A stretch of DNA of 29,206 bases from a virus, in IMG/VR virus record IMGVR_UViG_3300042542_001082, positions 1 through 29,206 of that record; one strand, 5' to 3'. Below the pieces are notes generated by a model, which was not told the DNA's origin, did no database searches, and was given only the letters and a program-made list of their open reading frames with translations. The position numbers and the translations under genes are program-made. Shown here piece after piece: positions 5,996-16,334 of the stretch; the first letter of the stretch is position 1, and each line of letters opens with the position of its first letter.

Positions 5996-8900
5996 ATGGC
6001 TGAAGAAACAATTAGTACACGAATAGTCGCTAATGCCGACTTCTCAGCCCTTATTGCCGATGTGCATAGGGTTACTTCTAGCCTATCTAAATTACAAGAG
6101 CAGTTAGCCAACTCAAACAAGATGTTGGCAAATCAAATTGCTGTAATGAACCGTTCATTTTCAGACACACTAAGAAGCACAGGACAATACTCTACACACT
6201 TTGTAAGTCTACAATCAGATGTTGAAAAATTTGGTAAAAATCTTGATGGTGGCAAACTTAAATTAAATCAATATTTTAATACCTTTAGACAGCATGCACA
6301 GCAATCTGGTGGACTTATAAGGGATTTAGCAAAGCAACAAGTAGCCCTACAAAACTCAATATTACAACCGCTAGGCAGAAACGCACAAGGACTTATGCAG
6401 TTCAACGTGCACGTTCCACGAGGGCTTGATGAAATAAAAAATAAAACCGCCATAGCAAGACAAGAACTACAGATCATGAATAAGGTAATCCAGGATGGCG
6501 CTGGACAACTTATTAACTGGGGTAAAAATACTCAGTGGGCAGGCCGTCAGTTAACAGTTGGTTTAACAGTCCCTCTCGTAGCATTTGGAGCACAGGCTGC
6601 TAAAGCATTTAGAGAAGCAGATCAAGAATTAGTTCGTTTAACTAAGGTATACGGAGATGTTGCAGGAACTTCAGCAGCAGAACTGGGCAGAGTTAGAGAC
6701 GATGTATCAAAAACAGCAAAAGAAATATCTTCAGCTATGGGTGTTTCGTTTAAAGAAACAATTGGTCTTGCAGCGGATATTGCAGCAACTGGTAAAACTG
6801 GAGATGAGCTACTAGGATCAATTAAAGAAACTACCAGACTTGCAGTGCTTGGTGAAGTAGATAGACAAGAAGCCATGAAGGCAACACTTGCAATTCAGTC
6901 AGCATTTAAGCAAAACACAGATGAACTTTCACAATCAATTAACTTCCTTAACGCAGTTGAAAACCAAACATCTACAACTCTTAACGACTTAGTAGAAGCA
7001 ATTCCAAAAGCTGGTCCAGTAATCCAAGGTCTGGGTGGAAGCGTACAAGACCTTGCACTATATCTAACTGCCATGCGTGAAGGTGGTATTAACGCATCAG
7101 AAGGTGCCAACGCATTAAAGTCAGCATTAGCTTCTTTGATTAACCCAACAGATGTTGCGGTAGGAAAATTTCAAACTTTAGGAATAGATTTACTTTCAAT
7201 AGTAAACGATAATGCTGGAAATTTAACTGGCACATTAATGGAATTGCAAGGCGCACTAGATAGATTAAATCCACTACAAAAACAACAGGCCATAGAGCAG
7301 TTATTTGGCAAGTTCCAGTTTTCAAGACTGAACGCCTTGTTTGAAAACTTAGGAAGAGAAGGAAGCCAAACTCTACAGGTATTAGATCTTATGAAAGCAT
7401 CTACTGGAGAACTAGCTTCTGTAGCAGATCGAGAATTAGCAGCCGTAACCGAATCTGCATCTGGTAAGTATCGCAGGGCAATTGAAAGCTTAAGAGCTTC
7501 CCTTGCTGAAGTTGGAGAACAGTTCTTACAGATCAATACAGTTTTAATTAAAGTAATTGATAAAGTTGTTCAGTTTGCTAATAATTTACCAGGACCAGTA
7601 AAGCAAGTCTTAGCATTAGCAGGCGGATTTACTGCAGTTATTGGACCAGTAATTATGTTAACTGGTGTGCTCGCCAACTTCTTTGGATATATTCTAAAGG
7701 GAATTTTCCACATGAAGGCGTTCTTTAAAGGCGGAGAGGGCTGGAAGTATTTAACACCAGAAATGCTTGCTGCAGAAAAAGCAGGAAGATTAGTTGAACA
7801 ATCATTTTATAGTGATGCAAAAGCAGCAGCAGTATTAAAACAAGCTTTAGGAAATTTGATTGATGAATTTTCAATACTAGAAGCAAAAGCAAAGTCTGGA
7901 GCAATGAGTGTTAATCCAGCAGTTTCAACAATGGCTGGAAATCTTGTTATGGCGGCTGGAGGATCGAGAGTGGTAGATCCAAATCACCCATTAGCAGGAA
8001 CAATGGGAACTAGAGCAAGTTCACACATGGTTCCAAGATCTGGAATGACTGACCAACAAAGAATGCAACAAACTATGTTTGGCATGGTTCCAGGGTCAAT
8101 TCCTGTAAATCAAAAAATTGGTCAAAATCCACAAATTTATATGAACGAGCAATTGCCAAATGTTCCTGGACTTACAACAGTAGGCGGAGTATCAACAGGT
8201 ATTGTTTCTGGAGAAGCAGCTAGATGGCATGCAATGATGGCTACTTTAGGAATGCAGTCAAAAACAGAAATTGAAAATCTAAAGAGAACAATTGCAGCAA
8301 CTGGAACCGTAAGTAAAGAATTTATGATGCAGTTTGATGATATTCTTCCAGCAGTTAATGTTTTAACAAATAATGCCGCAAAAGAATCTGCTCTTATTGT
8401 TGCAGAGCTTCGTGCAGGTAAGATGAATTTAGATGCTGCAAGAGCAAAAATTATTGCATTAAATTTAGAAACAGAAAGATTAATAGCTGCTACAGTTCAA
8501 GCACAGGCGACTGCTATGGGTAGAACAATTAATCCAACAATGGTTCCTACTTTAAATCAGCCAGTAGTTGACCCAACTGGTAAATCTAATATGAGAGAGT
8601 TATTTAAGAAGGGCAAGACAAGAGACTTTATTAATAAGATCGCTGGAACACTTGGGGTAAGAACCTCTGGTGCTGGCTACAATGTTGAAACAACAATACC
8701 AAAGAAGTTTGCTATGGGTGGAGTCGTATATAGACAAAATGGTAGCGATGGTCCAGAGTTTGCGCCAATGGGTACAGATACTGTACCAGCAATGCTTACT
8801 CCTGGAGAATATGTTATCAATGCTAAGGCAGCTAAAAACTTCGGAGGGCTTTTAGAAGCAATAAATAATGGAGCGTCTCCAGATGCCGTTATAGAAGATA

Positions 8901-11900
8901 TTGTTTCTAAATACCCAAAGCCAGTAGATCGTTCACAATTTGAAGGCGCACACGCAAGTGGTTTTGATTTTGAAGGAAATAAATTACCTTCTCAAACAGG
9001 ATCTCAAGTAAGTTCGTCAGGAGTTTCTCTAGATCCTAGAACTAGAGTTTTAACACAAGCTTTTCCTAATGACGCTATATTTCAAACTAAAGATAAAAAC
9101 ATTTTAAGAATTAGTAAAATAATAAATCAATTAATGAAAGAGGGTCAACAAGGATCTACTAAGGGAGCCCTTCTTCAGGCAATAAAGCAAGCAATGAGAA
9201 CTGGAGTTCTTTTTGAAGATTTGCCAGTAACAAATAATCAAGTAAGACGATCATTGTATAAAGCAATGTTGTCTTCTATAAAACAACTTCCTTCTGGAAA
9301 TAGAATAGATGATGCAGTTTTTGCAAATGTTTATAGATCTGCAATTGAAAGAGTTTCAGGAACTTTAAGTCCAGCAGATGGAGTCCTACTTAGAAAATCC
9401 ATAGGTATTGCAAGTTTGCCTCAAGATATAAGGATTGATTCAAAAGCATTTAGAGCAATGGCTCCAGAAAATCTTCCAGTGATGACAATAGATGAAGCAC
9501 GAGCAGCCACCGAAGTTGGAGGAAAAACTTGGTACAACACAGGAAAAACAAAAAGCGGTAAGACTGGTAAAACAGCAGTACATATTAGGCCAAGTGAAAG
9601 TTTCTCTATGAGTGCTAGAAGCGGAGATACATTTTTACAAAAACCAAGAGACACTAAAACAATGATGATGAGTGCTGCAAATAAAATTAATAGCGCTCTT
9701 AGGTTTGTTCAAAGAGGAAGAAAAGTATATACGCCTGATCAAAGATCAGTTGACCTTAATAAAAAATGGGCTAAGGGAATGTCTATGGGCGGACCAGTTT
9801 ACATGGCTAACGGAGGAATGGTTCCAAAGGTTCAATATTTCCAGGATGGAAGCGATGGTGCAGTAAAGCCATCTATGATGGGCAGCGGAATGGCTTCCTC
9901 ATTTGGCGGCATGGGGTTAATGGCTGCAGGATCAATGGTTGGCGGCGGAGCTGGACAAGTAATGAGCAGTGCTGGTATGGCAATGACATTTATGCCAATG
10001 CTTCAGATGATTCCTAAAGTCAATAAATTGATGGATTTAATGAAGGTTAGAATGGGAGCGCTAAGTGTCGGATCAACAAAATTAAGCGGTGCTTTGACCA
10101 AAAAGGCAGACGGTCTGACTGGACTATCAAAAGGATTTGGTCCAGTATTAAGAGGACTTGGATTTTTAGCTAAAGGGTTTGGCCCAGTTGGTCTTGCAAT
10201 TACTGCAACTATCCTTGCAGTAAAAGGACTAACTAAATTATATAAGGACCATCAAGAAGAACTTCGTGTTAATAGATTAGAATATGGAATGTCTTCTGAA
10301 GCAATTAAAAAAGCTGGTTACTCAATGACAGACTATAATGCCAATATAAAAAATGCTATAGAAGATGCCAAGGCGTTGCAAGAAAGAAATAAGATGCTTT
10401 ATGAAAGCATGTTCCAAGCAAATATTCCTATTAAAATGACAATTGCTGAATATAAAAAGCTTCGTGAAGAAACAAAGAAAAAGATGCCAGACCTTATTGA
10501 ATTATTTAATCAACAAGGTAATTCAGAGGTTGCAACAGTTGCTACAAGATTAAAAGCACAGTTCATGTCCTTGGGGGACAATGTTGAAACAGCTACAGCT
10601 AAGGTTTATGCACTTATGGCTCAATCTAATAAAGCTCAGCTAGCCGCAGGAGCAATTGGAACAAAGGGGTTTGGATCAATAAAAACAGCAGTTGATGCAG
10701 CAGTAGTTTCGGCAGGAAGTTTTGACGATGCAATGGCAAGCGGAGACTCTAAAGCAGCTGCAGATTCACTTATGATTGCTTTTGAAGGAATTGGTAATGC
10801 AATAAAAGATAATGCAAAAACAAACAAATTAGAGTTTGGCGATTCAATGGATCAAGTATTAAAAAAGATGGCTACAACTGGCAAAGGCCAAGTAACAATT
10901 AATCAATCCGTTTTAAATGAATTAAAGAAACAAAACCCAGAGCTTGCTAAAATATTAAATTCTACAGATACTGCTACATCGGCATGGGCTAAGTACCAGC
11001 TCGCATTACAGGGAGTAAATTTAGACTTACAAACTCTTTCTGGAGAAGCTGCAAACGCTGCATTAAAACTTCAATCATTAGTTGTTGCCAATACCACAGC
11101 TACTCTTAAAAACACTGCTGGTGTTAAAGAGCAATATGCAAAGTATGAAGGACTACAAAAGAAAATTAAAGATTTGCAAAAAGCTTCTCAAGGTCAATCT
11201 GCTAAGCAGCAAATTGATAGCCGAAAAGTAATAGAAGGCCTTAATGAGCAGATTAAAAAAATTAAGGATGCTGCTGATGCTAAGATTAAAGCACTTCGTG
11301 CTCAAAGCCAAGCAGAAAACGACAACTTAGAATTACAAAAATTACAATTAGAGTATCAAGAAGCAATTGCTCGTGGAGATCAAGATGCTGCAGCTAGATC
11401 TCAAATTGCTATTCAGCAACTTACAAATCAAGTTCAATCTAAAAAAGCAGAAGACTCAATTATTGCTAAGGCGGAATTGGAAATTAAGCCTCTGCAGGAT
11501 CAAATTGATAAACTAGGCAAAAAGAATCAAGATCTGGCAGACAAAGCGGCCCTTGCAGGAGAAAGTTTATCTAAGCTACAGGGACAAGCATCGACATTAA
11601 AAGAAAAATTAGATGGTTTAGAAAAATCAGTAAGTGCAGCAGCATTCAATAAACTACTCTATAAAGCTCTTGGATTAGAGTATACAGGTAGTTCTCAGGA
11701 AAAAACAGACCTTGCAGGAGTAGAATCTTTTAACACTGAACTTGGCGGTCCAAAGTCTGTTGAAAAGGTAGTACCAAAGGGTGCAAAGGCAAGACACCGA
11801 GCTCTAGAAACATTTTCTGATGTTAAGGGTGGCGCAAAAGATTTAGTGGATTCAATTTCAAATGGATTACAAAATGGTGTAAATGCAAAAGAGGTTAATA

Positions 11901-12478
11901 TCTATACAGATAAGTTAGCTGGTGCTGGGGGAACATCAACGGGCGGAAGAACAAAAGATGCCCCATTAATGGTTGCTAATAATTCGGCATATGTACTTAA
12001 ACCAGACGGAGAACTTTCTGATACTGCTGAAAAACAGATCATTAGTCACAATAAATTAGAAAAAGGACAGTTCTTTAAATATAATGGAATTACCTATGAA
12101 GTCTTAAAGACTGGATGGGGATTTGGAGATAGGGCAAAGCCAGTGGGTAGATCGCTTGGCGGACCAGTTACCCCTGGACGAAAGTATTTAGTAAATGATA
12201 GAATAAATTCATTAGGTAAGCAGCAAGAAGTCTTTATGCCTACCATGCCAGGAATGATCAAGCCTAATATTGATACAGCATTTAATATTCCATCTCAACA
12301 AAATGTTAAGATGCCAGGTATTTCAAATAGCCCAAATAGCAACAACACATACAACATTGATATTGAGTTAAATGGTACAAGTATTACAGTGGACGACGTC
12401 ATGAAGTCCATGGAAGCAAAAATGAAATTAGTTGGTGCTACACTAGGTAGACCAGTAAACGTAGGAGGTAAGTACTAA
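5996..12478 (+). CDS. Tail tape measure protein (TP901 type)
   Basis: A protein of 2160 residues, the largest gene here, which sets tail length and is likely ejected into the cell with the DNA. Residues about 200-470 form the TP901-type tape measure core (FREADQELVRLTKVYGD, EAIPKAGPVIQGLGGSVQDL, EGANALKSAL). Hydrophobic segments lie near 531-570 and 1390-1412, with a Met/Gly-rich stretch near 1290-1330, candidates for membrane insertion. A long coiled coil covers about 1711-1880. A Gly-rich module recurs near 905 (MGGVVYRQNG, then DTVPAMLTPGEYVINAKAAK), 1263 (MGGPVYMANG) and 2053 (LGGPVTPGRKYLVND). No peptidase or lysozyme motif was recognised. If helical throughout, 2160 residues at 0.15 nm would span about 324 nm, an upper bound. 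ATG 5996 has AAGGAG 13 bases upstream, a long spacing. Confidence 0.92.
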   Translation: MAEETISTRIVANADFSALIADVHRVTSSLSKLQEQLANSNKMLANQIAVMNRSFSDTLRSTGQYSTHFVSLQSDVEKFGKNLDGGKLKLNQYFNTFRQHAQQSGGLIRDLAKQQVALQNSILQPLGRNAQGLMQFNVHVPRGLDEIKNKTAIARQELQIMNKVIQDGAGQLINWGKNTQWAGRQLTVGLTVPLVAFGAQAAKAFREADQELVRLTKVYGDVAGTSAAELGRVRDDVSKTAKEISSAMGVSFKETIGLAADIAATGKTGDELLGSIKETTRLAVLGEVDRQEAMKATLAIQSAFKQNTDELSQSINFLNAVENQTSTTLNDLVEAIPKAGPVIQGLGGSVQDLALYLTAMREGGINASEGANALKSALASLINPTDVAVGKFQTLGIDLLSIVNDNAGNLTGTLMELQGALDRLNPLQKQQAIEQLFGKFQFSRLNALFENLGREGSQTLQVLDLMKASTGELASVADRELAAVTESASGKYRRAIESLRASLAEVGEQFLQINTVLIKVIDKVVQFANNLPGPVKQVLALAGGFTAVIGPVIMLTGVLANFFGYILKGIFHMKAFFKGGEGWKYLTPEMLAAEKAGRLVEQSFYSDAKAAAVLKQALGNLIDEFSILEAKAKSGAMSVNPAVSTMAGNLVMAAGGSRVVDPNHPLAGTMGTRASSHMVPRSGMTDQQRMQQTMFGMVPGSIPVNQKIGQNPQIYMNEQLPNVPGLTTVGGVSTGIVSGEAARWHAMMATLGMQSKTEIENLKRTIAATGTVSKEFMMQFDDILPAVNVLTNNAAKESALIVAELRAGKMNLDAARAKIIALNLETERLIAATVQAQATAMGRTINPTMVPTLNQPVVDPTGKSNMRELFKKGKTRDFINKIAGTLGVRTSGAGYNVETTIPKKFAMGGVVYRQNGSDGPEFAPMGTDTVPAMLTPGEYVINAKAAKNFGGLLEAINNGASPDAVIEDIVSKYPKPVDRSQFEGAHASGFDFEGNKLPSQTGSQVSSSGVSLDPRTRVLTQAFPNDAIFQTKDKNILRISKIINQLMKEGQQGSTKGALLQAIKQAMRTGVLFEDLPVTNNQVRRSLYKAMLSSIKQLPSGNRIDDAVFANVYRSAIERVSGTLSPADGVLLRKSIGIASLPQDIRIDSKAFRAMAPENLPVMTIDEARAATEVGGKTWYNTGKTKSGKTGKTAVHIRPSESFSMSARSGDTFLQKPRDTKTMMMSAANKINSALRFVQRGRKVYTPDQRSVDLNKKWAKGMSMGGPVYMANGGMVPKVQYFQDGSDGAVKPSMMGSGMASSFGGMGLMAAGSMVGGGAGQVMSSAGMAMTFMPMLQMIPKVNKLMDLMKVRMGALSVGSTKLSGALTKKADGLTGLSKGFGPVLRGLGFLAKGFGPVGLAITATILAVKGLTKLYKDHQEELRVNRLEYGMSSEAIKKAGYSMTDYNANIKNAIEDAKALQERNKMLYESMFQANIPIKMTIAEYKKLREETKKKMPDLIELFNQQGNSEVATVATRLKAQFMSLGDNVETATAKVYALMAQSNKAQLAAGAIGTKGFGSIKTAVDAAVVSAGSFDDAMASGDSKAAADSLMIAFEGIGNAIKDNAKTNKLEFGDSMDQVLKKMATTGKGQVTINQSVLNELKKQNPELAKILNSTDTATSAWAKYQLALQGVNLDLQTLSGEAANAALKLQSLVVANTTATLKNTAGVKEQYAKYEGLQKKIKDLQKASQGQSAKQQIDSRKVIEGLNEQIKKIKDAADAKIKALRAQSQAENDNLELQKLQLEYQEAIARGDQDAAARSQIAIQQLTNQVQSKKAEDSIIAKAELEIKPLQDQIDKLGKKNQDLADKAALAGESLSKLQGQASTLKEKLDGLEKSVSAAAFNKLLYKALGLEYTGSSQEKTDLAGVESFNTELGGPKSVEKVVPKGAKARHRALETFSDVKGGAKDLVDSISNGLQNGVNAKEVNIYTDKLAGAGGTSTGGRTKDAPLMVANNSAYVLKPDGELSDTAEKQIISHNKLEKGQFFKYNGITYEVLKTGWGFGDRAKPVGRSLGGPVTPGRKYLVNDRINSLGKQQEVFMPTMPGMIKPNIDTAFNIPSQQNVKMPGISNSPNSNNTYNIDIELNGTSITVDDVMKSMEAKMKLVGATLGRPVNVGGKY

Positions 12479-12951
12479 TGCCAGCTTTATCTTTACCTAG
12501 AGGCTCCGTACTTTGGATAGAAGCCAAGGACCTCCTTGCTACAACACCTGGAACTACTAAAACCTGGAACAAGGTTAGCGAACACAATAGAAGCCCATTA
12601 GAAATAAACGTTGAAAGAATTGAAGCCATAACTAGAACATCTAACGGAACACTTAGAAAAAATCATATTGCCGATAAAAGGAGTTTTTCTATGTCATGGG
12701 AAATGCTTCCTTCATATAGAGATCTTACAGTAGATGGCGGTTGGGGGGCAGAAGATTTAAGACAATTCTACCTTAGTGATGATGGAAAGAAAACATTTAA
12801 TATTAGAATTAATTTAGCGAAGACTGGATCAGATCAGTCTTCTTCAGGATACGAATCATATACAGTTTCATTTAGTAACTGTAGTTTTAGTGTATTAAAA
12901 AGAGGACTACAGCCACACTGGAGCGTTTCTTTGACAATGGATGAGGTCTAA
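12478..12951 (+). CDS. Distal tail-type minor tail protein
   Basis: A protein of 157 residues directly after the tape measure, where siphophages encode the distal tail protein that forms the ring at the tube end. It is a compact mostly beta protein; the segment RSFSMSWEMLPSY and the closing SVLKRGLQPHWSVSLTMDEV pattern (central region and last strand) resemble the tube-like domain of Dit/gp-M-type minor tail proteins. ATG 12478 overlaps the tape measure TAA, and AGGAGGT at 12463-12469 gives an excellent ribosome site. The assignment to the tail tip is good; exact identity as Dit is inferred from order. Confidence 0.6.
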   Translation: MPALSLPRGSVLWIEAKDLLATTPGTTKTWNKVSEHNRSPLEINVERIEAITRTSNGTLRKNHIADKRSFSMSWEMLPSYRDLTVDGGWGAEDLRQFYLSDDGKKTFNIRINLAKTGSDQSSSGYESYTVSFSNCSFSVLKRGLQPHWSVSLTMDEV

Positions 12952-15080
12952 TGATAACCGCCTCAACTGAGCTTAAAGCTTTACTAGATCAACAGTCAAC
13001 AATTATAATAAATGCAGGCTGTACAGTAGAATACAACATGAATACCTTGGTAGACGGAATTGTTGTTACTGGCGCAGATATAAGTAGAACAGATTCAGCA
13101 GGAAATGTATATTACCCATTTAAAAAACTATTTCCCGTAGATACAGTTGTTAAACAAAATAGACCAATAAAGGCTGGCGTAAAGTATGCTATTGTGGGAG
13201 ATGTAGGAGCAAATACATATAGAAATCCTAAAAGTGGTGAGTATGCAGTAGACTACAGAACATATTATCCTGGGGCAGAAACTGCTTATAAATATTATGT
13301 TTCCGATAAAGGTGTTGGCTTAGATGTAACTGCTACTTATCCAAAAACAATATTAACAAATAAAATAGTTATAAGATTTGAATTAGGACACTCTACTCCT
13401 TCTACATGGACTGTGTATAGCGGGTCTACACAATTAGCTACAGGTACAAGTTCTGATATAAAAGCTTTTGGAAATCCAGATGCTGGAACAGTAACAATTT
13501 ATTATAACGGAACATCTTGGGTAAAAACAGAACCAGCATCTATATCAAATCCAATTAACATGACAAGCCTTAGAGTAACCACAGGAGCGGTGACTGGAAA
13601 ATATATTGGGCTTATCGAAATGTCACCTAGATGGATAAAAGATGTTACAGACAGAGTGGTAGATTTTGAAATCACAAAAGAAACTTCTAGCGGATCAGAT
13701 GACATTTTACCAGTTGGATCAGTAACAGCAAACTCTCTTTCTCTTTCAATGGTATCCTATGAAGATACCAGGGAAGTTGTATCATTTGATAAAACTATGA
13801 CTTTTGATTCTACAAAAACTTATATGTATAAGGCCATAGAGGTTGCTCCGTATTTTAAGATATATCATTCTAGCGGGGCTATAACAGATTCTTCTGGAAC
13901 TTATGATAAAGTCAAGCAAGGAATATTTTATGTGGATAGCTGGTCTATAGAAGAATTTGGAAATGTTTCTGTAACTGCTTTAGATGGAGCAAGAATATTG
14001 CAACAACTAATTGCTCCAAGCATTGTGTGCAAAGACTATACAACAATAGCAATTGTAAGAACTCTACTAGACAACATAGGCTTTACTAATTATAAATTTA
14101 ACACCACATCCTCCGATACATCTATATTTTCACCTAGGTACTGGTGGACAGACGATGGCGGGTCCGTATGGGATTCTATTCAAAGACTATGCAGAGATTC
14201 CCAGATGGTAGCAGTCTTTGACGAGAGCAACGTTTTACAATTTTATACCAGAGAGTATTTATTTAGCACTGTTGGTAAAACACCATTAGAGTTTAGATAT
14301 GCCGCAAACGGAAGCAGCCTTCCAAATATTTTATCATTTAATAAACAAGATTTGCCTTCAGCTAATCAAGTAAAAGTTCTTTGGAAAAGTGTTACTACAA
14401 ATAATTATACTGGAAACTCTCAGCCATTATGGGCATCTGGAGAAAGAAACCTAGGGGCCTTATCTCTAGAAGGAGACATGGCAGCAATTTCTGGTCAAAC
14501 AGTTGGACCATATAATGTATCTGGAACCAACTCTTACGTAAAATTAAATTTAGTAGTTGCAAACGATGCTCTTAAAAGTAACGTTTTAAATGAGTACAGT
14601 GGCTATCTCGTGATTGATTCAGAAATTATAGAGTATGATGCAATACAATATGAGTATAAAGATCTATCTGATGTGATGCAAACTAAAGATATTACAAGTG
14701 GTTCAGAAGCACTCAAGTACCTTGGATTAAGTAAGCCAGGAGCAAGCAATTACCAGCCAAATGGAAAGTATAGAATAAAAACAAGAGGCGCATTTGGAAC
14801 AAAAATAGTTGCACATTATAAACAAGAAAATATATTAAATTCTTGGGCAGGCTATGATACGGTTTGGAGTGAGTCTAGTGGTTCTACTCCAACACTAACA
14901 AATGTTGCAAGCATTACTGCTACGGTTTCTACAACTCAAGTTCCAACAGATTCTCCATATGATTGGGATGCATACATAAAGAGTTTAACTTCTCAGGGTT
15001 GGTCTCAGGCAAATGCTGCCTCATCAGCTAGATATGCAGCACAGGCACAAGCCTGGTTTGACAGATATGGAGGTCAATAA
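12951..15080 (+). CDS. Minor tail protein, N-terminal part of tail hub (Tal/gp27-like)
   Basis: A protein of 709 residues likely forming the tail hub below the distal tail ring. The first ~220 residues form a beta-rich region that may be a galactose-binding-like sandwich (ITNKI-type strands, STWTVYSGSTQLATG). From about residue 225 (WIKDVTDRVVDFEITK) comes a hub-like region with KQGIFYVDSWSIEEFGNVSV, TALDGARILQQL, TIAIVRTLLDNIGF and VWDSIQRLCRDSQMVAVFDE, the strand/helix order of gp27/gp44-type hub domains. The C-terminus is a helical tail (WDAYIKSLTSQGW, then an Ala-rich stretch). The hub-closing domain seems to lie in the next gene. TAATG overlap upstream; GAGGT four bases before the start. 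Confidence 0.58.
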   Translation: MITASTELKALLDQQSTIIINAGCTVEYNMNTLVDGIVVTGADISRTDSAGNVYYPFKKLFPVDTVVKQNRPIKAGVKYAIVGDVGANTYRNPKSGEYAVDYRTYYPGAETAYKYYVSDKGVGLDVTATYPKTILTNKIVIRFELGHSTPSTWTVYSGSTQLATGTSSDIKAFGNPDAGTVTIYYNGTSWVKTEPASISNPINMTSLRVTTGAVTGKYIGLIEMSPRWIKDVTDRVVDFEITKETSSGSDDILPVGSVTANSLSLSMVSYEDTREVVSFDKTMTFDSTKTYMYKAIEVAPYFKIYHSSGAITDSSGTYDKVKQGIFYVDSWSIEEFGNVSVTALDGARILQQLIAPSIVCKDYTTIAIVRTLLDNIGFTNYKFNTTSSDTSIFSPRYWWTDDGGSVWDSIQRLCRDSQMVAVFDESNVLQFYTREYLFSTVGKTPLEFRYAANGSSLPNILSFNKQDLPSANQVKVLWKSVTTNNYTGNSQPLWASGERNLGALSLEGDMAAISGQTVGPYNVSGTNSYVKLNLVVANDALKSNVLNEYSGYLVIDSEIIEYDAIQYEYKDLSDVMQTKDITSGSEALKYLGLSKPGASNYQPNGKYRIKTRGAFGTKIVAHYKQENILNSWAGYDTVWSESSGSTPTLTNVASITATVSTTQVPTDSPYDWDAYIKSLTSQGWSQANAASSARYAAQAQAWFDRYGGQ

Positions 15081-16315
15081 TGGCCAATCAAAGATCAATT
15101 CAAACTTCTTTATTTTCTTTAACAAATAATAGCACTAACCCAAATCAACACTCCGTTGCAATTAAAGATTCTGAAATATCAACTTCATATTCCCATTATG
15201 CTTTTGGAACAGCAATGTTTTTTCCAGGCACAGTCAATGACGTTGTCAGCTCTGGAGGTCTAGGCTTCTTTACTAGCTCAAATGGCAATACGGGCTACTA
15301 TGTATCAGTTCAAACCACTACTCACTTATCAGATACAGCAGATAAAGAAATAAAAATTTATAAAGTTGTTAATGGGAAAAAGACAATTTTGGCAGATAGC
15401 CAGCAGACTCCTTCAAAAACATTGACTGGAGTTTTAGCTGGAACAGTATACAAGCTTGACGTTAATGTGGTTGTTGAATCTTCTTCGGTTAAAATAGATG
15501 CTTATGTAAATAGTTATAAAATAACTGCTACAGACAGTTCTTCCCCTTTAAGTAAAACAAGAAACGTTGCAATGTTTGCAAACAGCGGAAAAGTTAATTA
15601 CGATTATATATATGCTGCACCAATAACTGAAGATCAGTATAAAGGCGGAATTATGCAAAATGTATACGAAGGAAAATACGGTCCAAAGACTCTTAGCTTT
15701 TTATATGGAGATAAGCTTATTGAAAATAAAAATATATCTTCTGGTCAGTCGGCATGGCTTGAAGAATTTGGAACAACCGCTAGAGAGTTAAAACAAATAA
15801 AGATTAAATATCAAGATAGACCATCAGAGCCATTATTTTCTACAGTAGGTATAAATAAGCTAGCAAAAATTTTAGGACAAAGATTGACCTCGTTCGGAGC
15901 CGAAGTTTTTGTTTTAAATAACTCTGGAATGATGATTCCTTTAGCAGACGGAAACCTGTACTCATTTGCAGTAGTTGGAAACGCCATAACAATTTCTGGA
16001 GAGCATGAATATAATTCCAATACATTAAGTGAGACAACAACTCCAGAGCCAGTGGTTTTTGAAACGGCATGGATTCAAAGAGAAGATGATGCTAAAAATT
16101 TAGCAACATGGATACAAACTCAATGGTCAAAACAACAAAGGGTAATTGAAATGGAAATATTTAGCAATCCTCTAATATCGGTTGGAGATATTATAACCAT
16201 TAATTATCCAAAGAACGATTTAGACGGTACCCAGAAATTTGTAGTAACCAGAGTAAGTAATTCTTTTAGAGAGGGGCTTAATACCAGCATATCAGCACGT
16301 TCTATTTATAGTTGA
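15080..16315 (+). CDS. Minor tail protein: lectin-like domain joined to a hub-closing domain
   Basis: A protein of 411 residues with two parts. Residues about 10-190 have the strand pattern of a LamG/concanavalin-like jelly roll (YSHYAFGTAMFFPG, GNTGYYVSVQTTTHL, KTILADSQQTP, VKIDAYVNSYKITATD), suggesting glycan binding. Residues about 245-411 look like the last hub domain: DDAKNLATWIQTQWSKQQ, then VIEMEIFSNPLISVGDIIT and KFVVTRVSNSF, a pattern common at the end of siphophage Tal-type hubs. It starts at ATG 15080, overlapping the upstream stop by one base, with GGAGGT at 15069-15074. It probably completes the hub begun by the preceding gene while exposing a sugar-binding domain. Confidence 0.58.
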   Translation: MANQRSIQTSLFSLTNNSTNPNQHSVAIKDSEISTSYSHYAFGTAMFFPGTVNDVVSSGGLGFFTSSNGNTGYYVSVQTTTHLSDTADKEIKIYKVVNGKKTILADSQQTPSKTLTGVLAGTVYKLDVNVVVESSSVKIDAYVNSYKITATDSSSPLSKTRNVAMFANSGKVNYDYIYAAPITEDQYKGGIMQNVYEGKYGPKTLSFLYGDKLIENKNISSGQSAWLEEFGTTARELKQIKIKYQDRPSEPLFSTVGINKLAKILGQRLTSFGAEVFVLNNSGMMIPLADGNLYSFAVVGNAITISGEHEYNSNTLSETTTPEPVVFETAWIQREDDAKNLATWIQTQWSKQQRVIEMEIFSNPLISVGDIITINYPKNDLDGTQKFVVTRVSNSFREGLNTSISARSIYS

Positions 16316-16330
16316 TAAATGGTATAATAA
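16316..16330 (+). promoter_or_regulatory. Extended -10 promoter placed for leaderless transcription
   Basis: TAAATGGTATAATAA contains the extended -10 TGGTATAAT (16320-16328). The expected transcription start, seven bases after the hexamer, is 16335, the A of the next ATG. No good -35 is visible. The same 15 bases occur at 23943-23957. Confidence 0.55.
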
Positions 16331-16334
16331 AAAT

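Noticed and set aside
7140-7536. Reverse-strand frames within the tape measure gene
   Set aside because: They mirror the codon pattern of the tape measure protein and have no start signals.
8670-8855. Forward frame inside the tape measure gene
   Set aside because: Shadow frame rich in Gln, Leu and Met with no ribosome site.
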